Positions 24,979-33,428 of a DNA stretch of 33,459 nucleotides are shown here, piece after piece. The position numbers and the translations under genes were made by a program. The notes beneath the pieces are model-generated. The model saw only the letters and a list, made by a program, of their open reading frames with translations, was not told where the DNA came from and ran no database searches. Position 1 is the first letter of the stretch. The number at the start of each line of letters is the position of its first letter. This stretch comes from Lentisphaeria bacterium (GTDB lineage: Bacteria > Verrucomicrobiota > Lentisphaeria > Victivallales > UBA1829): the NCBI GenBank assembly GCA_017629515.1, contig JAGBXB010000004.1, positions 1-33,459 of the forward strand, given 5' to 3'.

Positions 24979-26874
24979 ATGTACCATCATTTGAAGTTGA
25001 AAGCGGCCGCCGGACTCCTGTCTTGCGGATTTTTTTTATTTTCAGAGGATATGACAAGTGATGTGGTGCCTGTGGAAAAAAGTTGCACTTTGCAGGTAAG
25101 GGAATTTGAACTGCCGCAAAAGGAAGAGGAAAAATTAAGCAAAAATATAAAATTTGCTTCCTTTTATTCCCGTTTTCTGCAGAAAAAAGAGCATAAAGCG
25201 TTGCCGGAAAAGGGGCAGGAGGAACTGCTTGATCTTCTGGCAAAAGAGCCGGACAGTGCTTTCCTTATCCTTTTTTTTGCGGGGGAATATCAATTTGCCC
25301 GTAAAGAGGATAAACAGCGTCTTGCCGGGAAACTGGAAAAGATCGCCGGAAAAAATCCGGGAAGTTTTTTCCTTGTTTCTTTCACTTCTGACATGTTGCA
25401 GGAGTTGAAAAAAAGTGAGCAAAGCCAAGCTCTTTTTGAAAAAAGCGTTCCTTTTATTTTCCGGCAGAATAAAGAAAAGAAACTTGCCGGGGTAAAAAAG
25501 GAGTTTGCTTTATATATCCTGCAGTCTCTCTGCCGGAATTATGCCGGAAAAAAAGAGTATGAAAAGATCATTCTTCTTCTGGATGAAGTATATGAAAATG
25601 ATCTTTTTAAAGAAGATCTTATCCTTTTGCAGTTTGCTCTTGCCGGCAGATATTTTCTTTATCTTTCCGCTTCTGATGAAAGAAAAAACTTCATCTTTTT
25701 CTGGCAGAAAAGTTTGAAAGAGGAAGCGTGGGACGAGCTGGAAAAAACAGTTGCCCTGTACCGCAATGCCATACGGAAAAAACATGAGAAAAAGGAAAGT
25801 ATTTTTCCCGGGGAACACCGGACAGCTTTCCAGATCTTTTCAAAGTTGGAAAAGTATGAAGATATGCCTTCTTCCATTCTGTTGGAAGAAATTTTTGCCC
25901 TTCCGGATAAACGCGCTTCTCTGCTTTTGCTTGCGGATGAGTTTGCTGTAAGAAAAAAGGACGGACTTTCTGCAAGAGTATGGAAAAAACTTTTGAATAT
26001 GCCTTATTTCCCTGAAAATGGCACGGCATTTCTTGTTCAGTCCATCAAATTGCAAAGGGCGGGCAATTTCCACGAAGCCATACAGGCGCAGGAAAAAGCG
26101 TATATGGCGCAGCCCCGCAATAAACGGATAACCATGGATCTGGCAAGACTTTATGCTGTAAAAGGGCGGTATAAAGAGGGCTGCAAGGTGTTGGAGGCAT
26201 TTTTTCCGGATGTGGATGTCCTGCATCTGGCTGCCTCCATTTCCCGGGATTGCGGTGAGACGGAACAGGCATTATCTTTGTTGTTGCAGGCGGATCTTGT
26301 GATGGATCGCGCTTCTATTGTTCCTGCGGGAAAAAAACGCAATATCCCTTTAACGGCGAAAGGGGAAGAGCTTTCCCGTTTTATCTACCGGCAGATACAG
26401 ATCTCTTTATGTGCGGAAAAGTTGCAGAAATATTTTCTTGTGGAAAAACACCTGAAAAAACTTCTTGCCTCTGATCCGGGAAATGCTGTGGCGATGAATT
26501 TTCTGGGTTACCATCTTGCCTGCCGCAATAAAGATCTTCCTTTTGCGGAAAAACTGATTCATCTTGCGTTGGAAAAAGAACCGGGAAATTATGCTTATCT
26601 TGATTCCCTTGCCTGGGTGAAATTCCGGATGAAAGATTTTGCCGGAGCAAAAAAAACGATTGATCAGGCAATGGAAAAAGCCGGGAAAGATGAGGAAAAT
26701 ATAGATGTAGTCATTCTTGATCATGCCGGAGATATCTATTTTGCAGCGGGCAAAAAGGAACAGGCTTTGCAATACTGGAAAAAGGCACTGGAAACCTATT
26801 CTCCAGAATTGGATATAGATCATATCCTGAAAAAAATCCACGAAACAGCAAAAAGTATGGAAAAGAAAAAATGA
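24979..26874 (+). CDS. Exported TPR-repeat protein
   Basis: The 631-residue protein starts behind AAGGGAGG. Residues 1-25 are a signal-like sequence; C18 follows LLS, so a lipoprotein site is possible, but the flanking hydrophobics make a plain anchor equally likely. The centre is helical, Lys/Glu-rich and hard to classify. From about residue 360, tetratricopeptide repeats are clear. The strongest run is near 505-620: NFLGYHLACRNKDLPFAEKLIHLALEKEPGNYAYLDSLAWV and LDHAGDIYFAAGKKEQALQYWKKALE, a pattern common in outer-membrane TPR lipoproteins. It is probably an envelope scaffold. It overlaps the LD-carboxypeptidase start (ATGA). Confidence 0.85.
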   Translation: MYHHLKLKAAAGLLSCGFFLFSEDMTSDVVPVEKSCTLQVREFELPQKEEEKLSKNIKFASFYSRFLQKKEHKALPEKGQEELLDLLAKEPDSAFLILFFAGEYQFARKEDKQRLAGKLEKIAGKNPGSFFLVSFTSDMLQELKKSEQSQALFEKSVPFIFRQNKEKKLAGVKKEFALYILQSLCRNYAGKKEYEKIILLLDEVYENDLFKEDLILLQFALAGRYFLYLSASDERKNFIFFWQKSLKEEAWDELEKTVALYRNAIRKKHEKKESIFPGEHRTAFQIFSKLEKYEDMPSSILLEEIFALPDKRASLLLLADEFAVRKKDGLSARVWKKLLNMPYFPENGTAFLVQSIKLQRAGNFHEAIQAQEKAYMAQPRNKRITMDLARLYAVKGRYKEGCKVLEAFFPDVDVLHLAASISRDCGETEQALSLLLQADLVMDRASIVPAGKKRNIPLTAKGEELSRFIYRQIQISLCAEKLQKYFLVEKHLKKLLASDPGNAVAMNFLGYHLACRNKDLPFAEKLIHLALEKEPGNYAYLDSLAWVKFRMKDFAGAKKTIDQAMEKAGKDEENIDVVILDHAGDIYFAAGKKEQALQYWKKALETYSPELDIDHILKKIHETAKSMEKKK

Positions 26875-27854
26875 TTATTTACAATCCTTTGCCGGAAAGT
26901 TTCCGGTGTATCGGCGTACCTGCCCCCGCTTCCTGCGTGGATAAAGAAAAAATCGGGGATGGTTGCCGGATGGCTGAAAGACTGGGGGTCAAGATAAGTG
27001 TGGGGGATTTTTTCTCCGCACCCCGTGGAGAAAAATATTTTTCCAGTGATGTGCCGTACAGAATGGAAGAAATGAACAACTTTCTCCATAACGGAAAAAT
27101 TGATATGATCCTTTGTGCCCGTGGCGGTTACGGATCAGCGTATCTTCTCCCCTCTCTGGATTATGAGGCTTTGAAAAATAGGAAATTCCCTCTTGCCATT
27201 GGCGGATTCAGTGATATAACTGCGTTGCATCTTGCCCTGCTTTCCAAAAATATTGCCGGAGGGATCGCCTGTCCCATGTTCGGGCATTTTGCAGATATTT
27301 GCCGGAGTGAAAAAATGGCATCCTCCATGAGAGAGACTCTTTCCGCATTTTTGAAAATGGGGGATCTTCTTATGAGTTCTCCACCTGAAAAAATACTGGA
27401 AAAACGAAAAACTCTCCGCTGGAAAAAAATCTGTTCCTGCCGTCATTCCTTTGGTGAAAATGAGCAAATTTTGCCGGTAACAGCTCCTGTCATTCCCGCC
27501 AATCTCACACTTTTGACACGGCTTTGCGGAACACCCTATCTGCCGGATTTTTCAGGGAAACTTCTTTTACTTGAAGAGGTTGGGGAACTTCCCCGGAAAG
27601 TGGATTTTTCCTTTTTGCAGCTTCTTTATGCCGGAGTTTTTCAGAAATGTGCAGGAATCCTGCTCGGACAATATACCAATTGCGGAAAACGCTCTGAATT
27701 ATACAGTATTTTCCGTAGATTCGCCCGAATGAGCCAAAAGCCTTTTTATGGATTTATTCCTTTCGGCCACGGAAAAGAAACCCTTTCCCTTATCTGTAAT
27801 GAACCCTGCCGGATAGAAAAAAATGGTTCTTTATATCTCTTGCGGGAGCATTGA
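26871..27854 (+). CDS. LD-carboxypeptidase (S66 family)
   Basis: The 327-residue protein trims the terminal D-Ala from tetrapeptides of peptidoglycan. The catalytic triad is S114 in GGFSDIT, E235 in LLLEEVGE and H300 in FGHGKE, matching P. aeruginosa LdcA S115, E217 and H285 in order. ARGGYGS is a further family mark. There is no signal peptide, so it acts in the cytoplasm in muropeptide recycling. It shares ATGA with the TPR gene. Its stop codon abuts that of the convergent HtrA gene. Confidence 0.92.
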   Translation: MIIYNPLPESFRCIGVPAPASCVDKEKIGDGCRMAERLGVKISVGDFFSAPRGEKYFSSDVPYRMEEMNNFLHNGKIDMILCARGGYGSAYLLPSLDYEALKNRKFPLAIGGFSDITALHLALLSKNIAGGIACPMFGHFADICRSEKMASSMRETLSAFLKMGDLLMSSPPEKILEKRKTLRWKKICSCRHSFGENEQILPVTAPVIPANLTLLTRLCGTPYLPDFSGKLLLLEEVGELPRKVDFSFLQLLYAGVFQKCAGILLGQYTNCGKRSELYSIFRRFARMSQKPFYGFIPFGHGKETLSLICNEPCRIEKNGSLYLLREH

Positions 27855-29411
27855 TCAATCCAGCTGCAAAACCTGATTGTATTGCAGAAGCGGTGGATAT
27901 TTATCCCCTTTTTTCATTCTTCCGGGTACCGGGGAAAGGAATACGGCTTTGATCCTTTTTCCGGTGCTGCCTTTGTCCAGTATGGGAAGAAGGTCTTTTC
28001 CTGTAGAGATCCTTTTTCCGTCAAGCATCACAAGAAGATCGCCCCGTTTGATCCTGCCGGGGGTTTCCGGCAGAAGACCGCTGACAATAAGACCGTTTTT
28101 CACCGGAAGAGGCAGTTGTTCTGCCATTTCTTTTGTGATGGAGGATAAAACAAGTTTCAGGCGTTTCTGACTTCTTGTAAAAATATCTTTTTCCGAAAAA
28201 TTTCTGGCTTTCAGAGTATATTCTTTTCCTCCGGAAGTGCCTATATGGAGAATGGTTTCTTTTGTAAGAGAAACAAAACTCCTGCTTAAAAGGAGAGGAT
28301 CGGAAAGAGTGCTTTTATGATTTACTGTAAGGATCTTTTCCCCGGGGAGAAGTCCGGAATCTGCGGCGGGAGTTCCGGGGATGATCTCATGGATGTAGAG
28401 GATATATTTTCCGTCAGGATTTTTCCGGATACCCGGGATAAGTCCCAGGGAAAGAGAGTGAAGTCTTTCCGGGATCATCCAGGAAGCCAAAAGCTGAATG
28501 ATCCTTCCTGCGGGAATGGCAAAACCGATGCCGGGGGCATTCTGATACAGGGACATATTCATACCGATCACTTCTCCTTCTATATTGATGAGCGGGCCTC
28601 CGCTGTTGCCGGGATAGACAATGGCATCCGTTTGGAGAATATCGGAAAAAAGGATCCTTCCTTCATAGGAGAAATGCCGTTTTGTCCCGCTTAAAATACC
28701 GGCACTTATGGAACTGGCAAGTCCGAAAGGATTCCCTGCGGCAATAACTGTTTCTCCGGGATAAAGGATGCCGGAAAGATCAAAGGAGATATAGGGAAAA
28801 CTTTTTTTCCCGTCTTTTGTATGGAGAAGGAGAAGTGCAACATCGCTTTTTATATCTGAAGCAATGATTTTCCCCTCTCCCGTTGTCCCGTCGGAAAGCG
28901 TGACATGGATTTTTGCAGTACGGTCGATCACATGGGCGTTGGTGACAATAAGTCCGGCTGGATGAATGAGAAAGCCGCTGCCCAGAGAAAAACTTTTGGC
29001 ATTTTCCTGTGTCCGCAGAAAATCATCAAAAAGCTGCTGAATGGGATCATCGCTGACAGAAAAATATCTCCGGGAAGTAAGTCTTTCTGTTCCGATATTG
29101 ACTACTGCCGGAAGAGTTTTTTCTATGGCGCGCACAAGGAAAGTGCGTCTCATGTTTTCATGGGGGGAATTTGGAAAAATTTCTTCTTTTTTCTGAATAT
29201 TTTTTTCTGTGCCGGAAGAGACTTTCTCTCTGTGTTCCGGGGCAGCGGCAGAGCCGGACAAAGTGGCTTTTTCTGTATTCCGGGGATCGTGAAAGCGTAA
29301 AGAAAAAAGATTTTTTCCTTTCAGACCGCCAAGAAGGTCTTTATGAAAGAAAAAAAGCGGCAGAAGAAAGAGAAGGATCGCCGCCGGATAAAGTAAAATA
29401 ATTTTCTTCAT
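27855..29411 (-). CDS. HtrA/Deg-type periplasmic serine protease with two PDZ domains
   Basis: The 518-residue protein starts MKKIILLYPAAILLFLLP, an N-terminal membrane segment, then a linker rich in charged residues. The trypsin-like domain (about 95-300) has the full triad H160 (TNAHV), D190 (SDVALL) and S270 (GNSGGP). PDZ domains follow at about 340-425 and 435-515. It should degrade or hold misfolded envelope proteins. The start at 29411 is preferred to a longer reading because TGGAGA precedes it and the membrane segment then begins the protein. The linker (40-90) is low-complexity and unlike most Deg proteins. Confidence 0.93.
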   Translation of the reverse strand: MKKIILLYPAAILLFLLPLFFFHKDLLGGLKGKNLFSLRFHDPRNTEKATLSGSAAAPEHREKVSSGTEKNIQKKEEIFPNSPHENMRRTFLVRAIEKTLPAVVNIGTERLTSRRYFSVSDDPIQQLFDDFLRTQENAKSFSLGSGFLIHPAGLIVTNAHVIDRTAKIHVTLSDGTTGEGKIIASDIKSDVALLLLHTKDGKKSFPYISFDLSGILYPGETVIAAGNPFGLASSISAGILSGTKRHFSYEGRILFSDILQTDAIVYPGNSGGPLINIEGEVIGMNMSLYQNAPGIGFAIPAGRIIQLLASWMIPERLHSLSLGLIPGIRKNPDGKYILYIHEIIPGTPAADSGLLPGEKILTVNHKSTLSDPLLLSRSFVSLTKETILHIGTSGGKEYTLKARNFSEKDIFTRSQKRLKLVLSSITKEMAEQLPLPVKNGLIVSGLLPETPGRIKRGDLLVMLDGKRISTGKDLLPILDKGSTGKRIKAVFLSPVPGRMKKGDKYPPLLQYNQVLQLD

Positions 29412-29568
29412 AATGAAAAATCTCCATTCTTTATGATATTTTTTCAGTAAAATACCTTTTTTTAACCGAAGTTTCTGCCGGAGGCGCAAAATCCCCCTTG
29501 CAATATCGAATTAAGGACATATTGTAAATTATAATGATAAACAATAACACTTTTTGCGGAAAATTCAA

Positions 29569-31029
29569 ATGGAAAAAAACGGGAAATATCCGGTAAGAAA
29601 AACTTCCGGAGCTATTTTTGTGAAAGAGCCTTCCAATTTTTATGAGGTCAATTTGCGTTCTCTGTGGGCTTCCCTCCCGGAAAAAAGTGTTCTTGAACTG
29701 GAAAACGGGAAAACCGCCATTGTTCTTTTTCCCGGTAACGCCAATGCCGGGGAAGGACCCGATTTCCTGGGGGCAAAGATTGTATTCGGGCGGACTCTCA
29801 AAGAGGGGGATATAGCCATCCATTGCCGGGTTTCCGACTTTATCCGCCATGGACATGTGGCTGATCCCGCCTACGATAATGTGATCCTTCAGGGCGCAAA
29901 ACTTAACGACCTGAAAAGTGCCCCGCCGCGCAAAATGGAAAAAATACCTCTTTTCCTGTTGGATGAAAAAAAGATCCATGATATACGGGAAAAATATACC
30001 GTTGACTGCAGGGAAGAAAAAAAACAAATTCCTCCTGTGGAAAAAGTGGCAAAAGTTATGAAAAAGGAAAAGAGGATAGAAGAAATCAAAGGAAAAAATA
30101 TACCCTGTAAAAAGTGTGAAAGACTTGTCCCCTGCCTTGCAATACTTTCCCCGGAGGAGGAAAGAAAATTCTTCCTGCAGGCGGCAAAGGAAAAAATCGA
30201 GGAAAAAGGAAAAACAGTTCTGCAAAAACTTATTTCCGCCGGTACGGAACTGTCTTTCAAGGAACTTCTTTTCCAATTTGCCGGAAGCAACCGGAATGAA
30301 AAAGCGTTTGCCGCTCTTTTTATTACTTATTCCCATTATCCGGAAGAAAAACGGAAAAAATATTTCCAAAGCATTTTATGGGGGGAATCCGGACTTCTGC
30401 CTGATCCGCTTTCCATCGGAAAAGATGATCCGGAAAGTATTCTTTATGTAAAGAAATTATGGCAGGAATTCTGGCAGAATTGTACCGGAAACAAGATGAA
30501 ACCCCGATGGGATCATTCCGGAAGTCTTTATGGAAATACTCCGGAAAAGGAACTTGTGATCCTTTGCCACCTTCTGGAAAAATTTTCCTTTGCTTCCCTG
30601 GATTTTCTTGCGGAAAAATTGTGTGTTCTTGGTGCGGAAAAATTCCGGGAACACTGGATGGAAGAACTGGAAATAACGGATCCTTTCTGGGAATACCGTA
30701 ATAATTTCCAGAAGAAAAAAAAGGAACAGAAAAGGATTCTATTCTCCTATTCCAGAAAGATCCTGTTTTTTGTGGATGTATTGATCCCCTCGCTTCTTGC
30801 CTATGCAAAACTGCATAAAGACCGGCATTTACTGGGGGAGATGGAGAAATTATTTCTGCTTCTGCCTGCACCGGACAATAATTCTTTTATCAGAAAAGCC
30901 TCTGTTTTCTGGTACGGAGAGGGGAAAAAGCCCTCTTCTGCCGCCGAATATACGGGATGGCTCCATATATACCAAAAATATTGCAGTAAAATGTCACACG
31001 ATTGTGCCGCCTGTGTTCTGGGGGATTGA
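29569..31029 (+). CDS. DUF2851-family protein of unknown function
   Basis: The 486-residue protein matches the DUF2851 family through GNANAGEGPDFLGAKIVFG, GDIAIHCRVSDFIRHGHVADPAYDNVILQG and similar segments of the first 110 residues. This family is found in Bacteroidetes and PVC bacteria, without a known role. Two cysteine pairs stand out: CKKC in the middle and CAAC near the end (CxxC in both), possibly a metal site. Residues 115-165 are Lys/Glu-rich. The ribosome site is weak (GCGGAAAATTCAA), and no clear promoter is seen in the 157 nt between it and the divergent HtrA gene. Confidence 0.82.
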   Translation: MEKNGKYPVRKTSGAIFVKEPSNFYEVNLRSLWASLPEKSVLELENGKTAIVLFPGNANAGEGPDFLGAKIVFGRTLKEGDIAIHCRVSDFIRHGHVADPAYDNVILQGAKLNDLKSAPPRKMEKIPLFLLDEKKIHDIREKYTVDCREEKKQIPPVEKVAKVMKKEKRIEEIKGKNIPCKKCERLVPCLAILSPEEERKFFLQAAKEKIEEKGKTVLQKLISAGTELSFKELLFQFAGSNRNEKAFAALFITYSHYPEEKRKKYFQSILWGESGLLPDPLSIGKDDPESILYVKKLWQEFWQNCTGNKMKPRWDHSGSLYGNTPEKELVILCHLLEKFSFASLDFLAEKLCVLGAEKFREHWMEELEITDPFWEYRNNFQKKKKEQKRILFSYSRKILFFVDVLIPSLLAYAKLHKDRHLLGEMEKLFLLLPAPDNNSFIRKASVFWYGEGKKPSSAAEYTGWLHIYQKYCSKMSHDCAACVLGD

Positions 31030-31142
31030 GGCGTCTGGCAACTTCCGGAAAAGAAAAAGGGATTTTTTGCCTTGTTTTGACTCTCTTTGAACTCATAACA
31101 GGTTTTTTCTGTGAAAAAATCAAAAAAAAATGGAAAAGAGAT

Positions 31143-31170
31143 TTGAAAAAGCGATGTGATGGTGTATATT
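31143..31170 (+). promoter_or_regulatory. Promoter of tRNA-Val
   Basis: TTGAAA (31143-31148), a 16-nt spacer and TATATT (31165-31170) lie 27 nt before the mature tRNA 5' end. Confidence 0.7.
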
Positions 31171-31197
31171 AATTGAATCATCAGGAGATGATCTTAC

Positions 31198-31274
31198 GGG
31201 TGTATAGCTCAGTTGGTTAGAGCGTCACGTTGACATCGTGAAGGTCACTGGTTCGAATCCAGTTATACCCACCA
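31198..31274 (+). tRNA. tRNA-Val (anticodon GAC)
   Basis: A 77-nt cloverleaf: acceptor stem GGGTGTA/TATACCC with one G-U pair, anticodon stem TCACG/CGTGA with loop TTGACAT (GAC), T stem ACTGG/CCAGT with TTCGAAT loop, discriminator A and an encoded CCA end. Its anticodon reads GUC and GUU. It has its own promoter and terminator. Confidence 0.97.
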
Positions 31275-31290
31275 TTATTTTACATTTTTG

Positions 31291-31327
31291 AACCGTTGAT
31301 AATAAAAAGTTGTCAACGGTTTTTTTC
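31291..31327 (+). terminator. Rho-independent terminator after tRNA-Val
   Basis: AACCGTTGA (31291-31299) pairs with TCAACGGTT (31313-31321), followed by a T run to 31326. Confidence 0.9.
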
Positions 31328-31530
31328 TTGTCCTCATTTCCCGCTCAAAACTGCACTTTTAATTTCAAATGCTCCAAAATACTTTATTTTTGACATCCGA
31401 TTACGGAAAATACTGGAATTCTGCTTCGTTTTTCTGCCGCTTCTCTCCCTGAAAATGGAAAAAAGAATACAAAATATCACCATAATCATCTTTTATATCA
31501 TTTTACGCAACTATTTTCCGGAAAATACCT

Positions 31531-31558
31531 TTGCAATGCGCCGGGATGTGTGTATAGT
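31531..31558 (+). promoter_or_regulatory. Promoter of the ceramidase-like gene
   Basis: TTGCAA (31531-31536), a 16-nt spacer and TATAGT (31553-31558) lie 52 nt before the start codon at 31611. Confidence 0.65.
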
Positions 31559-31610
31559 ATCTTTAAAGAATATTTATTTTCAATTTTTTCACAAAATAAG
31601 GAAAAGAAAA

Positions 31611-33002
31611 ATGATCAAGGCTGGTTTTTACGAATGTGATATTACCCCACCCATCGGAACAGAATGCCCCGGAGGTTTTACCAAACGGCTGATCAAAGTC
31701 ATCTGCGATCCCCTGCAAGTACGTGCTGTTGTTTTTGATGACGGAGAAAAAAAGATTGCTCTTGTTGGGGTTGATACTATTTCCCCCGGACCGAAATTCC
31801 GTGCAAAAGTGGAAGAAGCATTGCCGGATTTTGAGGTCATTATGAGTTCCTCCCATACCCATTCCGGCGGAAATTTGCGCGATCCTTTCCCCAATGAAGA
31901 AAAACTGCCTCCGGATGTGCTGGACAATATGCGCAATGTCCTTACCTATCACGATGCCACATATTATAATTTCTGCCTCAAACAGATCATTACTGCCGTC
32001 ACTCTTGCTGCGGAAAGGGTGGAGGAAGTGGATTTTTCTTTCGGCAGGGGCCGAGTGGAAAATCTGATTTTCAACCGCCGTATCAGTATGAAAGACGGTA
32101 CAGCACTCACCCATCCCGGAAAGGGAAATCCCCAGAATGAGGATTATGCCGGGCCGGTGGATGATGAAGTGGGGGCAATGGGCATCTGGAAAAAAGGTAC
32201 GGAAGAACTCCTTGGCTGCGTAATGAATTTTTCCTGTCACGCCTGTATCAATCTGGAAGGGGCCTCTTCCGACTTTCCCGGAGTGGCTGTCAGAACTGTC
32301 AAAGGGGTTTTCGGTCAGCATGTGGGGGCTGTTTACATCAATGGGGCTTCCGGCGATGTGACCCAGATCGACAATTTGAGTCTGAAAAAAGATATGGGCA
32401 AACCCATTGCCTATAAACTTGGCAGAACAGTGGGTGCGGAAGTCATCAAGATCCTTGCCAATGCCGACCGTGGAGAGTGCAATACTTTGCGTGTGCTGAA
32501 AAAAGATCTTATCCTTGACCGAAAGAAACCCGATGGGGAAAGAGTGGCAGAGGCTTATAAACACGCAACAAAAGATGATCCGGAATTTGACCGCAGTAAA
32601 TATCTTGTCATGGCGGATTTCAACTATAAAGCAAGTCCCCATCCTGTGGAAACTTTGCGTGCTTTGCAGATCGGGCCTCTTGTTATCGGAAGTTCCTCCG
32701 GTGAAATGTTTGCCCAGTATGCGCTGGATTTCAAGGCGGCTTCCCATTTTCCCTTTACCTGGTACTCCCAGCTGGCAAGCGATCAGCTTGGATATGTTCC
32801 CAGTCCCGACTGCTTTAAAGAGGGCAGAGGCGGTTATGAGACAGTAAATGCAAGATTTGCTCCTGATACCGGAACAAAAGTCATTGATATCCTGAATTCT
32901 CTTGTGAAAGAGTTTACTCCTGATGAGGCGCCCCAGCCCGTTCTGGTGAAAAGAGTCACTGAAGCATGGAGTGCAAATGGAGACAGAACAAAGAAAAAAT
33001 AA
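31611..33002 (+). CDS. Neutral/alkaline ceramidase-like protein
   Basis: The 463-residue protein matches the N-terminal domain of neutral/alkaline non-lysosomal ceramidases: KAGFYECDITPPIGTECPGGF, SSSHTHSGG (H82, H84, probable zinc ligands), NFSCHACINLEG and INGASGDVTQIDN. No signal peptide is visible and the C-terminal domain of true ceramidases is absent, so the substrate may differ. The family is numerous in Lentisphaerota and Planctomycetota, usually annotated without a tested function. ATG at 31611 follows AAGGAAAAG. The gene stands alone and runs into the repeat cassette at 33027. Confidence 0.88.
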   Translation: MIKAGFYECDITPPIGTECPGGFTKRLIKVICDPLQVRAVVFDDGEKKIALVGVDTISPGPKFRAKVEEALPDFEVIMSSSHTHSGGNLRDPFPNEEKLPPDVLDNMRNVLTYHDATYYNFCLKQIITAVTLAAERVEEVDFSFGRGRVENLIFNRRISMKDGTALTHPGKGNPQNEDYAGPVDDEVGAMGIWKKGTEELLGCVMNFSCHACINLEGASSDFPGVAVRTVKGVFGQHVGAVYINGASGDVTQIDNLSLKKDMGKPIAYKLGRTVGAEVIKILANADRGECNTLRVLKKDLILDRKKPDGERVAEAYKHATKDDPEFDRSKYLVMADFNYKASPHPVETLRALQIGPLVIGSSSGEMFAQYALDFKAASHFPFTWYSQLASDQLGYVPSPDCFKEGRGGYETVNARFAPDTGTKVIDILNSLVKEFTPDEAPQPVLVKRVTEAWSANGDRTKKK

Positions 33003-33026
33003 TCTTCTTCTGTTCTGATTTCAAAA

Positions 33027-33057
33027 GGGGCTGTTGCAAAAGTGCAAAAAAGGTGAG
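33027..33057 (+). repeat. 31-nt direct repeat, left copy
   Basis: It begins GGGGCTGTTGCAAAAGTGC and ends AAAAAAGGTGAG. An identical copy lies at 33429-33459. Here it continues into CCGCAGCCCCCCCTTTT, so GGGGCTG pairs with CAGCCCC and a short T run follows; this can serve as the ceramidase gene's terminator. GGGGCTGTTGCAAA also resembles terminal repeats of some insertion sequences. Confidence 0.8.
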
Positions 33058-33183
33058 CCGCAGCCCCCCCTTTTACAGATAGCCGTTGCAGAACAGGTAA
33101 AGCGATTTTCAAGTCCCTGGGGAACGAGGGAAAAAGCCACGGGGAGACGGGATACTGTAAGCACGGGTCGATTACAAAAACCA

Positions 33184-33215
33184 GCCCTGAAAGGGCATAA
33201 GGGGCTGAAAGCCCC
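33184..33215. repeat. Pair of short REP-like hairpins
   Basis: GCCCT GAA AGGGC (33184-33196) and GGGGCT GAA AGCCCC (33201-33215) are perfect stems with the same GAA loop but different stem bases. They lie four nt apart. Confidence 0.75.
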
Positions 33216-33259
33216 GCAGGAACATAGCCCGGCGGGTAGGGACCTGTAAGGGACCGTAC

Positions 33260-33380
33260 CCCCGGGTAAGCATACAAAACAAGAAAGGCAAGCTCTGTAA
33301 GAGCGGCAGACAGGGACTGCATTTCTTCTTCTGCCGCTCTTTCAGAGCTTGTTTTATTTAAACACATCATTTACCCGGGG
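33260..33380. repeat. Nested inverted repeat (cruciform-like)
   Basis: Three arm pairs are nested: CCCCGGGTAA (33260-33269) with TTACCCGGGG (33371-33380); AAAACAAG (33276-33283) with CTTGTTTT (33348-33355); and a 22-bp inner stem (33289-33310 with 33330-33351) holding one mismatch and a 19-nt loop. The middle and inner arms share the CTTG at 33348-33351 as alternatives. The inner arms also contain the sub-palindromes GCTCT GTA AGAGC and GCTCT TTC AGAGC. Confidence 0.8.
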
Positions 33381-33392
33381 CTGCGATCCTAC

Positions 33393-33424
33393 GGCTCTTT
33401 CAGAGCCTTCTGCCCTTACAGGGC
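33393..33424. repeat. Second pair of short REP-like hairpins
   Basis: GGCTCT TTC AGAGCC (33393-33407) and GCCCT TAC AGGGC (33412-33424) carry loops that are the complements of the GAA and GTA loops on the left. They thus lie in opposite orientation to the pair at 33184-33215, facing it across the cruciform. Confidence 0.75.
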
Positions 33425-33428
33425 ATAC

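Larger units (their letters stand above)
31275..31610. other. Spacer between tRNA-Val and the ceramidase-like gene
   Basis: Besides the tRNA terminator (31291-31327) and a promoter (31531-31558) I see no gene in this stretch. It is AT-rich. An open frame that extends the ceramidase-like gene upstream to 31296 crosses both signals and is not conserved-looking, so it is not used. Confidence 0.7.

Noticed and set aside
29431..30369. A 312-codon minus-strand frame opposite the DUF2851 gene
   Set aside because: Phe/Lys-rich product typical of the reverse of AAA/GAA-rich coding sequence; the plus-strand gene has recognisable family motifs.
31296..31610. N-terminal extension of the ceramidase-like protein
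   Set aside because: It would cross the tRNA terminator and the gene's own promoter, and the conserved family start is at 31611.
33034..33249. A 71-codon frame in the repeat cassette
   Set aside because: It starts inside the 31-nt repeat without a ribosome site and its product simply translates the hairpins.
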